Part shown: positions 35,398-44,718 of the stretch, in pieces
Layout: each line of letters opens with the position of its first letter
How positions within the stretch are numbered: position 1 is the stretch's first letter
DNA from: Colwellia marinimaniae
GTDB lineage: Bacteria > Pseudomonadota > Gammaproteobacteria > Enterobacterales > Alteromonadaceae
Length of the DNA: 64,000 nt
Direction: 5' to 3'
NCBI RefSeq assembly: GCF_002207865.1
Contig: NZ_BDQM01000005.1
Location: forward strand, 141,814-205,813
The notes under the pieces: model-generated
Told to the model about the DNA's origin: nothing
The model's input: only the letters and a program-made list of their open reading frames with translations
Databases searched by the model: none
Made by a program: the position numbers and the translations under genes

Positions 35398-36957
35398 CTA
35401 AATCTTCTGCAGACCATACTGTTTAATTTTATCAATTAATTCTCTATTACTGGGTAACGCCGATAGGTACTTTTTAGTAAGCTGAACATTTTCACTAAAA
35501 AATTGATGCGCCATTTCTTCATTGACAAACTTGCGTGACACTTCATTTTCTTGGGTTTCAAAGCCCATACCATAGAGCACATATTGCCAACTTGACGAAG
35601 GAAAAACCTCTTCAACATGGTGAAAGTCTTGCGGTCCTGGCGGTTGATGTTTCCATAAGGTTAATAACTCTTGTAGACTTTCAGGGATGGTTTCAGCATT
35701 ACAATTATCTCGCCAATAAGCAGAGTCGGTTCTTTTGGTTAAAATATAGTGCAGCTTCAAAAACTCTATAATACGCTGCCAACGATAGAGGAATTGTTTA
35801 TTATAACGTTTGGCGACTATGTCCATGGTTTCGCGTGTGGCGGGCATTTCGCGACTTATTTTAGCCGCAGCTAGCTCAACTAAGACTAAAGCTGAAGCTT
35901 CAAGTGGCTCTAAAAATCCAGATGCCATACCGATAGCGACACAGTTTTTATGCCAAAATTTTTCTCTATGTCCGGGATTAAAGCTTATTTTTCTTACCTT
36001 AAGTTTATCTGTTTCAGCTTTACCAATGGAAGATTCAATATAAGCGCGTAACTCACTTTCAGCATCTTTATCATTAGTATGCTCGCTTGAGTAAACATAA
36101 CCTACCCCTCGTCTTGAAGGTAAGCCTATATCCCAAATCCAGCCTGAGCTTTGCGCTGTTGATATAGTATGGGAAGCAATGGCACTATTTTCGTCAGGAT
36201 AAGGCACTTGTACGGCCAAGGCAGTATCATTAAATAAGATGTGTTTTTTGCTAATAAACGGCACATCAAAATGCTTGCCTAATAATATTGAAGAAAAACC
36301 TGAGCAATCAATAAATAAATCGCCCGCGATATCACCGTGCTCTTTTGTTGCAACTGAGGCAATATCACCATTGTCAGCTGAGTTTATTGCAGTTACATGG
36401 TCGACAACATGCTTAACGCCTAGTTTTTCAATACAGTGTTTTTGCAAGAGCTGAGCTAATTTAACCGCATTAAGATGATAAGCATAATTAGCTATACCAG
36501 CATATTCAGGTGTTGAAATGAGTTTAGGGGCACGGCCTTGTTCACAGAGATATCCTTGATAACTGACGGCATCAGCAAATGAAATTTCGCCTCGATGTTT
36601 CTGCCAGGGAAATACCAGGTCTGTTTTGGTATAACCCTGCGGTAATACTAACGGGTGATAATAATAGTCGTCTTCAGCGCCGGTAACCCACTTGGAAAAT
36701 TTAGCTCCTTGTTTAAATGAGGCTTCACATTCTCTAAATAGTTCAGTTTCAGATATGCCGATTTTATCTAAGGTTTCTCGCATGGTTGGCCAAGTTCCCT
36801 CTCCCACACCAACAGTATTCACCTCAGGCGACTCTATTAAAGTCACTTGCAAACCCGATGCAGACTTTGAATTATGCTCTGCGGCAATGACACCTGCGGT
36901 TAACCAACCGGCAGTGCCTCCACCTACGATAACAATATTTTTAATGACTTTACTCAT
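35398..36957 (-). CDS. Flavin-dependent tryptophan halogenase-like protein (3), divergent
   Basis: 519 residues, same family but clearly more distant. It keeps VGGGTAGWLTA, the Lys82 in SFKQGAKFSKW and ASGFLEPLEASALVLVE. Where the other two have WxWRIP, it reads GWIWDIGLPSRRGVGYVYS, so the IP of the signature is altered. This may mean different chemistry (hydroxylation, oxidation) or a different substrate. A one-mismatch LacI-type operator lies 189 bases upstream (37146-37159), tying it to the sugar regulon. Confidence 0.85.
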   Translation of the reverse strand: MSKVIKNIVIVGGGTAGWLTAGVIAAEHNSKSASGLQVTLIESPEVNTVGVGEGTWPTMRETLDKIGISETELFRECEASFKQGAKFSKWVTGAEDDYYYHPLVLPQGYTKTDLVFPWQKHRGEISFADAVSYQGYLCEQGRAPKLISTPEYAGIANYAYHLNAVKLAQLLQKHCIEKLGVKHVVDHVTAINSADNGDIASVATKEHGDIAGDLFIDCSGFSSILLGKHFDVPFISKKHILFNDTALAVQVPYPDENSAIASHTISTAQSSGWIWDIGLPSRRGVGYVYSSEHTNDKDAESELRAYIESSIGKAETDKLKVRKISFNPGHREKFWHKNCVAIGMASGFLEPLEASALVLVELAAAKISREMPATRETMDIVAKRYNKQFLYRWQRIIEFLKLHYILTKRTDSAYWRDNCNAETIPESLQELLTLWKHQPPGPQDFHHVEEVFPSSSWQYVLYGMGFETQENEVSRKFVNEEMAHQFFSENVQLTKKYLSALPSNRELIDKIKQYGLQKI

Positions 36958-37145
36958 AGCTCCCCCGATTAAAGATACTGGTCAGTTGTGGCTACTCTAG
37001 GTCGCCTGTTTTGCACTATCCGATATTATTTTCACAACTAAAAATGTAATGTGAACACACCTTACGTTTTAACCACGCAGGAGCAAATACCTTAGCCATT
37101 GCCGCCCCATTATTTAATGGTCGACAACGTAAATTATAACGCCAA

Positions 37146-37159
37146 TGTAAGCGCTTTCA
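37146..37159. promoter_or_regulatory. LacI-type operator (one mismatch), halogenase 3 promoter region
   Basis: TGTAAGCGCTTTCA differs from the island consensus at one position. It lies in the 600-base gap between the divergent halogenase-3 and histidine-kinase genes. The rest of that gap is AT-rich without an ORF or repeat that I could recognise. Confidence 0.65.
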
Positions 37160-37556
37160 TTTAAAACTAATTATTTTAATTAAGCAAGGCATTTATCGAT
37201 TAAGGATTGCGTAGTTAGCAGAGAAAATTAGTAGCTTACTTTATTTACTTATATTGATAGCTTGTCTAAAACATGAGCCTGAAATGAGCCTCAGCAATTT
37301 TCATGGTTGTTTAACATTTTTGTCATTTGCCATTTTCGCTGAAGCTGACAAATATCAGTGGCCAAATAATGCCTTTGCTTCGTTGCCAAACACCTGATGC
37401 CGTATAGGGGAATTTCAAGTTAGAGCAGATAAATTTTGGCAGCCGGTGTTAATTTAAAAGTTTCTTAGATACTTTTATTTAGTTTATTGATAAACAAGAT
37501 TTTTAGCTGCTTTCTACTAAAGTTAGGCTTACTAACTCCCCCCTTTAGGTTTAGCC

Positions 37557-38756
37557 ATGGCTGCACCCTCATTTTTTGATAACAATGACTTTATGCCGCA
37601 CGGTATGTGTTATTTATGGCAAGCCGATATTCTATGGACTTCGGTTATTTCGGATGTATTAACCGGTCTGGCTTACTTTTCCATTACCGCCGCGGTTATC
37701 ATTTTTGTTAAGAAGCGACAAGACTTACCTTACCCCTGGTTCTTTTTATTAGCTGGCTCAGTTATTTTTCTTGCCTGTGGTACATCCCATCTGATCAGTG
37801 CCATGGTTATATGGGAGCCAATCTATGGTATTTCAGCAATCGTTAAGGCAATAACGGCAGTAACTTCGGTGGCTACCGGTATTGTTATATGGTTTATTTT
37901 ACCTTTTTTTATTCGCTTGCCGAGCCCATCAATGTTAGAGAAAAAGAACCAAGCATTGCAAGACTCGCTGAACAAGTTAAACCTTGCGCAATTATCATTG
38001 ATTGAATCTAAGAAAATGGCTTCATTGGGAGGGTTAGTTGCTGGCGTCGCCCATGAAATTAATACCCCTTTAGGTATATCAATAACCGCTGTATCACACT
38101 TAATAGACACCACAGATGAACTTGCCAATCACTTTATACTGAAACAGATATCCAGTAAAGAATTTAGCCGTTACATAGAACAAACAAAGCTTAGTACTAA
38201 TTTAATTAAAATTAATTTACAGCGTTCAGCTGATTTGATTAATAATTTCAAGTTAGTTGCGGTTGATCAGTCCGACAAAAACCTTCGTTTATTTCAAGTA
38301 AAAAAATATACAAATAAAATTCTGAGTAATCTGCACCCAGTATTAGAAAAGAAACACTGCGCGTTGACCTTAAAATGTGCTGACGATATAACGCTTTGGG
38401 GAGACCCTGGAGTTTTAACCCAAATCATTACCAATTTAGTGATGAACTCGGTAATTCATGCCTTTGAAAATACCAACAAAAGGAATATTACTATCGAAAT
38501 CACCACAACAGAGCCATTTCTGCTCTTGACTTATACTGACTCGGGCTGTGGCATAAATGAGCAAGTTCAACAGAAAATATTTGAACCATTTTTCACCACT
38601 AGGCGTGCTAAAGGCAGTAGTGGCTTAGGCATGCATATTGTTTTCAACCTGGTAACTCAGTCATTAAAAGGAACTATTGATTGTATTAGTCACTTAGGCC
38701 AAGGTACTCAGTTTATTTTGAAGTTTCCTTTTGATACCAGAGACAATTCGACCTGA
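37557..38756 (+). CDS. Sensor histidine kinase with ethylene-receptor-like membrane domain
   Basis: 399 residues. The N-terminal three-helix membrane domain resembles the copper/ethylene-binding domain of plant ETR1 and cyanobacterial homologues: ISDVLTGLAYFSI (Asp33, Tyr40), FVKKRQDLPYPWFFLL and FLACGTSHLIS (Cys74, His78), matching ETR1 Asp25, Tyr32, Cys65 and His69. There is no GAF domain. A short coiled linker leads to the HisKA domain (AGVAHEINTPLG, His166) and an HATPase domain (NLVMNSVIHAF, DSGCGI, EPFFTT, SSGLGMHIV). All catalytic boxes are intact. No response regulator adjoins it. The ligand might be ethylene or another small hydrophobic molecule, which is inferred from residues only. 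Confidence 0.85.
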   Translation: MAAPSFFDNNDFMPHGMCYLWQADILWTSVISDVLTGLAYFSITAAVIIFVKKRQDLPYPWFFLLAGSVIFLACGTSHLISAMVIWEPIYGISAIVKAITAVTSVATGIVIWFILPFFIRLPSPSMLEKKNQALQDSLNKLNLAQLSLIESKKMASLGGLVAGVAHEINTPLGISITAVSHLIDTTDELANHFILKQISSKEFSRYIEQTKLSTNLIKINLQRSADLINNFKLVAVDQSDKNLRLFQVKKYTNKILSNLHPVLEKKHCALTLKCADDITLWGDPGVLTQIITNLVMNSVIHAFENTNKRNITIEITTTEPFLLLTYTDSGCGINEQVQQKIFEPFFTTRRAKGSSGLGMHIVFNLVTQSLKGTIDCISHLGQGTQFILKFPFDTRDNST

Positions 38757-38940
38757 GCAAGGTAAAGCCTTAGCAACAAGGAAATAAAATCGCGATACTG
38801 CCAACGAGCATAACAAGGGTAAACTAACCTCTATTATTGCTGACAGCACAGCTCAATGTGACTTTTAACCGCAGGAATATTGATGACGATTAAGTATTAC
38901 TAAACAAGCCAGATAGGCGTAAGGTGGCTGTTAATTAATT

Positions 38941-38990
38941 TATTCGCTCATCAAGCTGTCTTAGCTGTCTATCAGTTTGATGAGCGAATA
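38941..38990 (+). terminator. Perfect 14-bp hairpin downstream of the histidine kinase
   Basis: TATTCGCTCATCAA / TTGATGAGCGAATA with a 22-base loop. No strong U-tract follows. It probably marks the 3' end of the kinase transcript in the 317-base convergent gap. Confidence 0.5.
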
Positions 38991-39009
38991 TGAAAGCAAT
39001 TTGACTAAT

Positions 39010-39050
39010 AAAAAATCAGCCGAACAGCAAAAATGCATATTCAGCTGACT
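39010..39050 (-). terminator. Terminator of the second GH3 gene
   Basis: On the minus strand AGTCAGCTGAA pairs with TTCGGCTGATT (two non-Watson-Crick positions) and is followed by a run of Ts (TTTTTTATT). It lies 24 bases after the GH3 stop. Confidence 0.6.
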
Positions 39051-39073
39051 TACTTCCTACAACGACTTAATGA

Positions 39074-41719
39074 TTACTGACAAGAAATATTAGCTTGCTC
39101 TAGGTTATTAGGTCTAATATAGACATCAGTAAAATCAATGCTAAATTGCGCTATTGTATGCAATGAAAATGGACTAAAAATATTACTCATATCAGCGCCA
39201 TTTTTTTCAAAGCATTGTAAATCAATATTGAGGGTGTGCCATTGGTTAAGCTTTAACGATGACAATTCCTTGCTTATATTGACCTGGCCCTGGCATTGCT
39301 CACCACAACTCATAGATAAATAAACCTGCGGCATTACTAAATTTTTCTGCTCAGTCAAACGCACTGTTAACTCTAGGGTCGAATTAGCCTTACTATAGGG
39401 TGTTAGATCAGTGGCAGAGCTACTGGTAAAAGCAATCAAACCCTTTTCAGAGCCATTAAATAGCACTCTTCTGGCATCTTCTTGCACATCTCTATCAATA
39501 GTGCGCAAATATAGCGCTTTATTTTCAATAATGCTGCTGGTCATAGCATTAGTAGCATGACTATCAGAAATCATCATTTTCCATGGCGATTTCACCGAGC
39601 TTTCAAAAAGGGTAATACTTGGTAAGCTTGTCGTAGTTTTGTCAGTACTAACATCTAAGTCATCGGCTAATACATTCGGCTCACCATAACTCAAACCAAA
39701 ACCATAAGGCAATAATGGCTGATAATTGTCATCAAAACGATTTACCCTAGTTTGATTAGCTGTTGCTGGCCAAGAATAAGACAGTTTACCGGTAAAATCA
39801 TGGTTAATGTCACCGTTGGCTTTGCTGAACAGCACATCGGCTACAGCAACACCTTCGGAACCGGGTAACCATACCGCGACAAATGCATCAGAGGCATTAA
39901 GCTCAGCATTAATCCACAGAGGACGACCACTTATAAATAAAGACACAACTTTTATACCATCGGCTTTAAGACGTTTTAACAAAGCAAGGTCTTGTTTAAC
40001 TCCTTGTTGATATTCTAAATTTTCTATATCACCTACGCCTTCGGCATAAGGTTCTTCACCAAAAACGACAATAGCGACATCAGGCTTAGTGTTATAGTGA
40101 CCATCAATATTGAGTTCAACACTACCGCCTTGAGTATTAACCTGCTGCTTAATACCCTGATAAATAGAGCTGCCACCGGGGAAGTCATCATTAAAGTTAT
40201 TAGTACCTTGCCAAGTAATAGACCAACCACCTGATTGCTTGCCAATATTATCAGCACCATCACCAGCAACAAGAATATGTTGATTGGCTAATAAAGGTAA
40301 TAAGTTACCCTTATTTTTCAGTAAAACTAACGACTCTCTTACCGCTTGTCGGGCAACTTCTCTGTGTTCAATAGCGCCAATTAAATGTATTTTCCCGGAT
40401 AAAGCTCTATTTACTGGGCTTGGTTTATCAAAGAGCCCTGCTCTAAATTTAACCCGTAAAATTCGACTGACCGCATCATCAATTCGAGTTTGTGCAATTT
40501 CACCACTTTTAACTTGCTTGATGGTATTTTCATAAAGTGGCCGCCAAGCATCCGTTGGCACCATAAAAATATCTAGGCCGGCATTTACCGCTTGTGGACA
40601 GCTTTCATTTGAACAACCTTTAACTTGTCCATGACCATTCCAGTCACCAACAACAAAACCATCAAAGCCCATTTTTCCTTTTAATACATCCGTTATTAGG
40701 TATTTATTGCCATGAATCTTGCTACCGTGCCAGCTATTGAAAGATGCCATAACTGATTGAGCGCCAGCAGTTAAACCGCCAACGTAACCTTGACCATGAA
40801 TATCGAGTAACGCCTGCTCTGCTGAAAGGTTGTTGCCTTGATCGTCGCCGCCATCGGTACCACCGTCACCGATAAAGTGTTTTATGGTACTAATAACACG
40901 ATTGTCACCAAGGAAGTCTTTGTCCGCAGCACCCTGCAAACCTTTTACTATGGCAGCAGAGTATGCTCTAACAATCTCTGGATCTTCAGAGTAACCTTCA
41001 TAGGTTCTGCCCCAACGATCATCGCGCACGACGGCAACCGTAGGTGCAAAAACCCAATCAATACCCGTGACCCTCACTTCTATTGCGGTGATTGCAGCGA
41101 TTTTTTCAATCAAATCAGGGTTATTAGCTGCCCCTAAGCCGATGTTATGAGGAAACAAGGTAGCACCAATAACATTATTATGTCCGTGCACCGCATCTGT
41201 GCCCCACATTGTTGGGATGCTATTACCGTCTAAACTATCATCGATTGATGCTTGGTACATGGCTTCAGCTAAATTGACCCAATCACTTGGTGTAGCATGT
41301 TTATCATTATTAGGAAAAGCACCACCACCATTTAAATATGAACCAAAGCCATATTTACGCATATCTTCAACCGTGATATCTCGTATTTCTGGTTGGATCA
41401 TTTGCGCAATTTTTTGCTCAAGTGTCATTGTCGCGAGTAAGGATGCTACTTTTCTTTCAATATCAGCATTCGTTTTAACGGCTATATCAAGTTTTGGCCA
41501 AATACTAATATTGGCTGACGTTTTTGCTAGCAATGAAGACGCAGCGCTTTGCTCAGGCTTTATCTCCGCTACTGATTCTTGCTTATTGCCATTACAGCCA
41601 ACAAGTAGTGAAGAAATAGCCAAGCATAGTATGCTGGTTTTAAGCTTATTACTATTTAACGCTTGGCTTCTTAACCTTTTACTTTTTAGCTTATTATCAA
41701 TAAATTTTTCATTTGTCAT
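39074..41719 (-). CDS. GH3 exo-beta-glucanase/beta-glucosidase lipoprotein (ExoP-like)
   Basis: 881 residues with a lipoprotein signal (LKTSILCLAISSLLVGC). The GH3 barrel has MTLEQKIAQMIQPEI, GTDAVHGHNNVIGATLFPHNIGLG, KHFIGDGGTDGGDDQG and the nucleophile Asp359 in GFVVGDWNGHG. The second domain has VAGDGADNIGKQSGGWSITWQG. A C-terminal sandwich of about 200 residues matches the extra domain of marine ExoP-type exo-1,3/1,4-beta-glucanases. It probably releases glucose from mixed-linkage or cello-oligosaccharides in the periplasm. It is 52 bases downstream of the FHS transporter gene on the same strand, so the two form an operon driven from the 43.2-kb promoter. Confidence 0.93.
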   Translation of the reverse strand: MTNEKFIDNKLKSKRLRSQALNSNKLKTSILCLAISSLLVGCNGNKQESVAEIKPEQSAASSLLAKTSANISIWPKLDIAVKTNADIERKVASLLATMTLEQKIAQMIQPEIRDITVEDMRKYGFGSYLNGGGAFPNNDKHATPSDWVNLAEAMYQASIDDSLDGNSIPTMWGTDAVHGHNNVIGATLFPHNIGLGAANNPDLIEKIAAITAIEVRVTGIDWVFAPTVAVVRDDRWGRTYEGYSEDPEIVRAYSAAIVKGLQGAADKDFLGDNRVISTIKHFIGDGGTDGGDDQGNNLSAEQALLDIHGQGYVGGLTAGAQSVMASFNSWHGSKIHGNKYLITDVLKGKMGFDGFVVGDWNGHGQVKGCSNESCPQAVNAGLDIFMVPTDAWRPLYENTIKQVKSGEIAQTRIDDAVSRILRVKFRAGLFDKPSPVNRALSGKIHLIGAIEHREVARQAVRESLVLLKNKGNLLPLLANQHILVAGDGADNIGKQSGGWSITWQGTNNFNDDFPGGSSIYQGIKQQVNTQGGSVELNIDGHYNTKPDVAIVVFGEEPYAEGVGDIENLEYQQGVKQDLALLKRLKADGIKVVSLFISGRPLWINAELNASDAFVAVWLPGSEGVAVADVLFSKANGDINHDFTGKLSYSWPATANQTRVNRFDDNYQPLLPYGFGLSYGEPNVLADDLDVSTDKTTTSLPSITLFESSVKSPWKMMISDSHATNAMTSSIIENKALYLRTIDRDVQEDARRVLFNGSEKGLIAFTSSSATDLTPYSKANSTLELTVRLTEQKNLVMPQVYLSMSCGEQCQGQVNISKELSSLKLNQWHTLNIDLQCFEKNGADMSNIFSPFSLHTIAQFSIDFTDVYIRPNNLEQANISCQ

Positions 41720-41770
41720 AGTGTTACTTCTTATTCATATTAATAGCTAGAACGTGGTGATAAGCCACTC

Positions 41771-43036
41771 TTATTTGGCAATGTCTTTTACTTTACTGCC
41801 GGATAGACCGTAATAGGCGATAAAGAAATAGCAAAATATAGGTAAGAGAAACGCCGGTTGTACACCAACACTGTCAGCAAGTAGCCCTTGAGCAAGAGGA
41901 ATAATGGCTCCGCCAACAATCGCTAAGCATAAAATACCTGAAGCTTGACTGGTATGTTTACCTAAGCCTTGGATGGCTAAACTGAAAATTGTTGGGAATA
42001 TAATTGAATTACATAAACCAACCAGTAAAATTGCCACCATGGCAAGTGTACCCGATGAGAAAACAGCCACTAAAATCAGTATAACGGCCAGTGTTGCGTT
42101 AAAGCATAACGCTTTGCCTGCAGCTATTTTTTGCATAACGGCTGCACCGATAAAACGCCCCACCATGGCACCGCCCCAATAATAGGCGATATATTTTGCC
42201 GCTTGCGATTCTTCTAGACCAGCAATATTAGGGTCAGCAAAGAAGCTGACTAAAAAGCTACCAATGGATACTTCAGCACCAACATAAACGAAGATGCCAA
42301 CAGCGCCGAGTACCAAATGACGATATTGCCACGCACTACCACTCTCTTCATCTTGGCTTTTTTCTTCTTCCTCAACGGGTGACACGTTAGGTAGCTTTAT
42401 CCAAGCAAAAATTGCGGCCAGCAGTAACAACATAGCGGCAAGAAAAACATAAGGCATTTGTACTGCTTCTGCAGACCCTTGTGCAGATAGTGCATCCGCT
42501 GCTTCATTTAAAATCAACAAGGCGCCAAAAAATGGCGCTATGGTAGTACCTAAGGCATTAAAAGCTTGAGTCATGGTTAAACGAGATGAAGCCGTTTTAG
42601 CCTCACCCAGCATGCTTACATAAGGATTAGCTGATACTTGCAACAAGGTAATGCCACTGGCAAGTATAAATAGTGCCATTAAGAAAACAGGGTAGCTATG
42701 CATAGAGGCTGCGGGGTAAAAACATAAGCAACCAATGGCAGCAATAATTAATCCTAAAACAATGCCCTTTTGGTAACCAAGCTTTTTAACTATTGCGCCG
42801 GCGGGCAGTGAAACAAGAAAATAAGCACCAAAGAAACAAAACTGAACTAACATGGCCTGACTATAAGATAAATCAAAAACACCTTTTAAATGCGGAATTA
42901 AAATATCATTTAAACAGGTAATAAATCCCCACATAAAAAATAATGACGTTAATGACGTTAGTGCAAAAGAAAAGTTATTGTTTTGCGGCACATCACTCAC
43001 CTGATTGAAAGTACCTGAATTTGAATGCATTGACAT
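41771..43036 (-). CDS. FHS-family MFS sugar transporter (GluP/FucP-like)
   Basis: 421 residues, twelve transmembrane helices. FHS family features are [43 protein letters not shown], the [10 protein letters not shown] loop and [21 protein letters not shown], typical of glucose/galactose or fucose:proton symporters. Paired with an exo-acting GH3 that releases monosaccharide, it probably imports glucose. The LacI-type operator at 43198-43211 lies about 160 bases upstream and is shared with the divergent GH1 gene. Confidence 0.92.
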   Translation of the reverse strand: MSMHSNSGTFNQVSDVPQNNNFSFALTSLTSLFFMWGFITCLNDILIPHLKGVFDLSYSQAMLVQFCFFGAYFLVSLPAGAIVKKLGYQKGIVLGLIIAAIGCLCFYPAASMHSYPVFLMALFILASGITLLQVSANPYVSMLGEAKTASSRLTMTQAFNALGTTIAPFFGALLILNEAADALSAQGSAEAVQMPYVFLAAMLLLLAAIFAWIKLPNVSPVEEEEKSQDEESGSAWQYRHLVLGAVGIFVYVGAEVSIGSFLVSFFADPNIAGLEESQAAKYIAYYWGGAMVGRFIGAAVMQKIAAGKALCFNATLAVILILVAVFSSGTLAMVAILLVGLCNSIIFPTIFSLAIQGLGKHTSQASGILCLAIVGGAIIPLAQGLLADSVGVQPAFLLPIFCYFFIAYYGLSGSKVKDIAK

Positions 43037-43197
43037 ATTTCCCTCATTTTAATTTATTTTGTTTTATTACTTAATTTATTATCAAACAACTAGGCGCAAA
43101 TAAAATCATAAACTTATTACTTTCAATGACATATCGGCGTTAAAATTGAAATATCATGAAAGTGGTTGACCTAAGTCTTATAAAGCTCTAATCTAAA

Positions 43198-43211
43198 TGT
43201 AAGCGCTTACA
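43198..43211. promoter_or_regulatory. LacI-type operator in the GluP/GH1 divergent promoter
   Basis: A perfect TGTAAGCGCTTACA palindrome between the divergently transcribed transporter (start 43036) and GH1 (start 43327) genes. It could control both. Confidence 0.8.
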
Positions 43212-43326
43212 TGGACATTAAAGAACATCTAGTTACTTTTTTCAACCTTTTTTATAACCGCTGACATAAAAATAAATTTAGATAATCGCCAAACTAATTT
43301 GGCTTAAATAAATAGGTATATAGTTA

Positions 43327-44658
43327 ATGACTGTCAAACTTACTTTACCCGCTCAATCTGAAATGCTTTCAAAAGATTTCATTTATGGTGTCGCCACGGC
43401 TTCGTTTCAAATAGAAGGCGGAGCAAATAATCGTCTACCCTGTATTTGGGACACATTTTGTGATACCCCCGGTAAAGTCGTTGATGGCTCAAATGGCGAT
43501 ATTGCCTGTGATCATTACAACCTTTGGCAACAAGATGTGGAATTAATTGCCTCTTTAGGCGTTGATGCCTATCGTTTATCTATTTCTTGGCCGCGGGTAA
43601 TCAACGAATCTGGTGAACTAAACCCAGCCGGGGTCGATTATTACCTTAATATTTTAGATAGCTTAAAATCTAAAAATATTAAAGCCTTTGTCACACTTTA
43701 TCATTGGGATCTACCTCAATACCTTGAAGATGAAGGTGGCTGGTTAAATAGAGCAACCGCTTATAAATTTAGAGATTATGCCGATAAAATTAGTCTAGCA
43801 TTTGGCGATAGGGTTTATTCGTATGCTACGCTGAACGAACCTTTTTGTAGTGCCTTTTTAGGTTATGAAGCTGGCGTCCATGCACCCGGCATTGTTGGTA
43901 AAGAATTTGGTAAGAAAGCCGCTCATCATCTTTTACTTGCCCATGGTTTAGCTATGCAAGTACTGGTAAAAAACAGCCCAAACAGCCAAAATGGTATAGT
44001 GTTAAACTTTACCCCTGGTTACCCTGAATCGACATCGCTAGCCGATATAAAAGCAACAGCCTTTGCTGATGATTATTTTAACCAGTGGTATATCAAGCCA
44101 ATATTTGACGGTGAGTATCCTGAAATTATGGCGCAACTACCCACGGCTCATCAACCTGAAATACATGAGGGTGATATGGCAATCATAGCCCACCCTACTG
44201 ACTTTTTAGGGGTCAATTTCTATACTCGTGCTATATACCGTGCTGATGAAGATGAGCATTTTATACAGATAGATGCTCCAGAGCCTAGGACCGATATAGG
44301 TTGGGAGATTTATCCAAAAGCTTTTACTGAATTATTGGTTTCACTCAATGAAAAGTACACACTTCCTCCTATCTACATCACTGAAAATGGCGCTGCAATA
44401 GCTGATAAACTTGTCGATGGTGCTGTAAATGATGTAGATCGTATAGATTATTATCAAAGTCATCTTAATGCTGTGCATGACGCTATTGAACAAGGCGTGC
44501 AAATTGATGGCTATTTTGCCTGGAGTTTAATGGACAACTTTGAATGGGCTGAAGGTTATTTAAAACGCTTTGGCATTGTTTATGTCGATTACGACACACA
44601 AGTAAGAACCATTAAAGCCAGCGGACTTGCCTATAAAGCCCTAATAAGTAATAGATAA
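43327..44658 (+). CDS. bglA: GH1 beta-glucosidase
   Basis: A 443-residue cytoplasmic enzyme with no signal peptide and the usual GH1 length. It has FIYGVATASFQIEGG, DAYRLSISWPRV, the acid/base Glu171 in ATLNEPF, the nucleophile Glu353 in YITENGAA, and the sugar-binding WSLMDNFEWAEGY. It hydrolyses cellobiose and short beta-glucosides to glucose. It is followed by a GPH symporter 60 bases downstream, forming an uptake-plus-hydrolysis pair that complements the GH94 phosphorolysis route. Confidence 0.95.
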   Translation: MTVKLTLPAQSEMLSKDFIYGVATASFQIEGGANNRLPCIWDTFCDTPGKVVDGSNGDIACDHYNLWQQDVELIASLGVDAYRLSISWPRVINESGELNPAGVDYYLNILDSLKSKNIKAFVTLYHWDLPQYLEDEGGWLNRATAYKFRDYADKISLAFGDRVYSYATLNEPFCSAFLGYEAGVHAPGIVGKEFGKKAAHHLLLAHGLAMQVLVKNSPNSQNGIVLNFTPGYPESTSLADIKATAFADDYFNQWYIKPIFDGEYPEIMAQLPTAHQPEIHEGDMAIIAHPTDFLGVNFYTRAIYRADEDEHFIQIDAPEPRTDIGWEIYPKAFTELLVSLNEKYTLPPIYITENGAAIADKLVDGAVNDVDRIDYYQSHLNAVHDAIEQGVQIDGYFAWSLMDNFEWAEGYLKRFGIVYVDYDTQVRTIKASGLAYKALISNR

Positions 44659-44718
44659 CGAATAGATAAACCAACTTTTTTGCCCAAATGATTACAAGCT
44701 AAATGATAGGAAAAGCAA

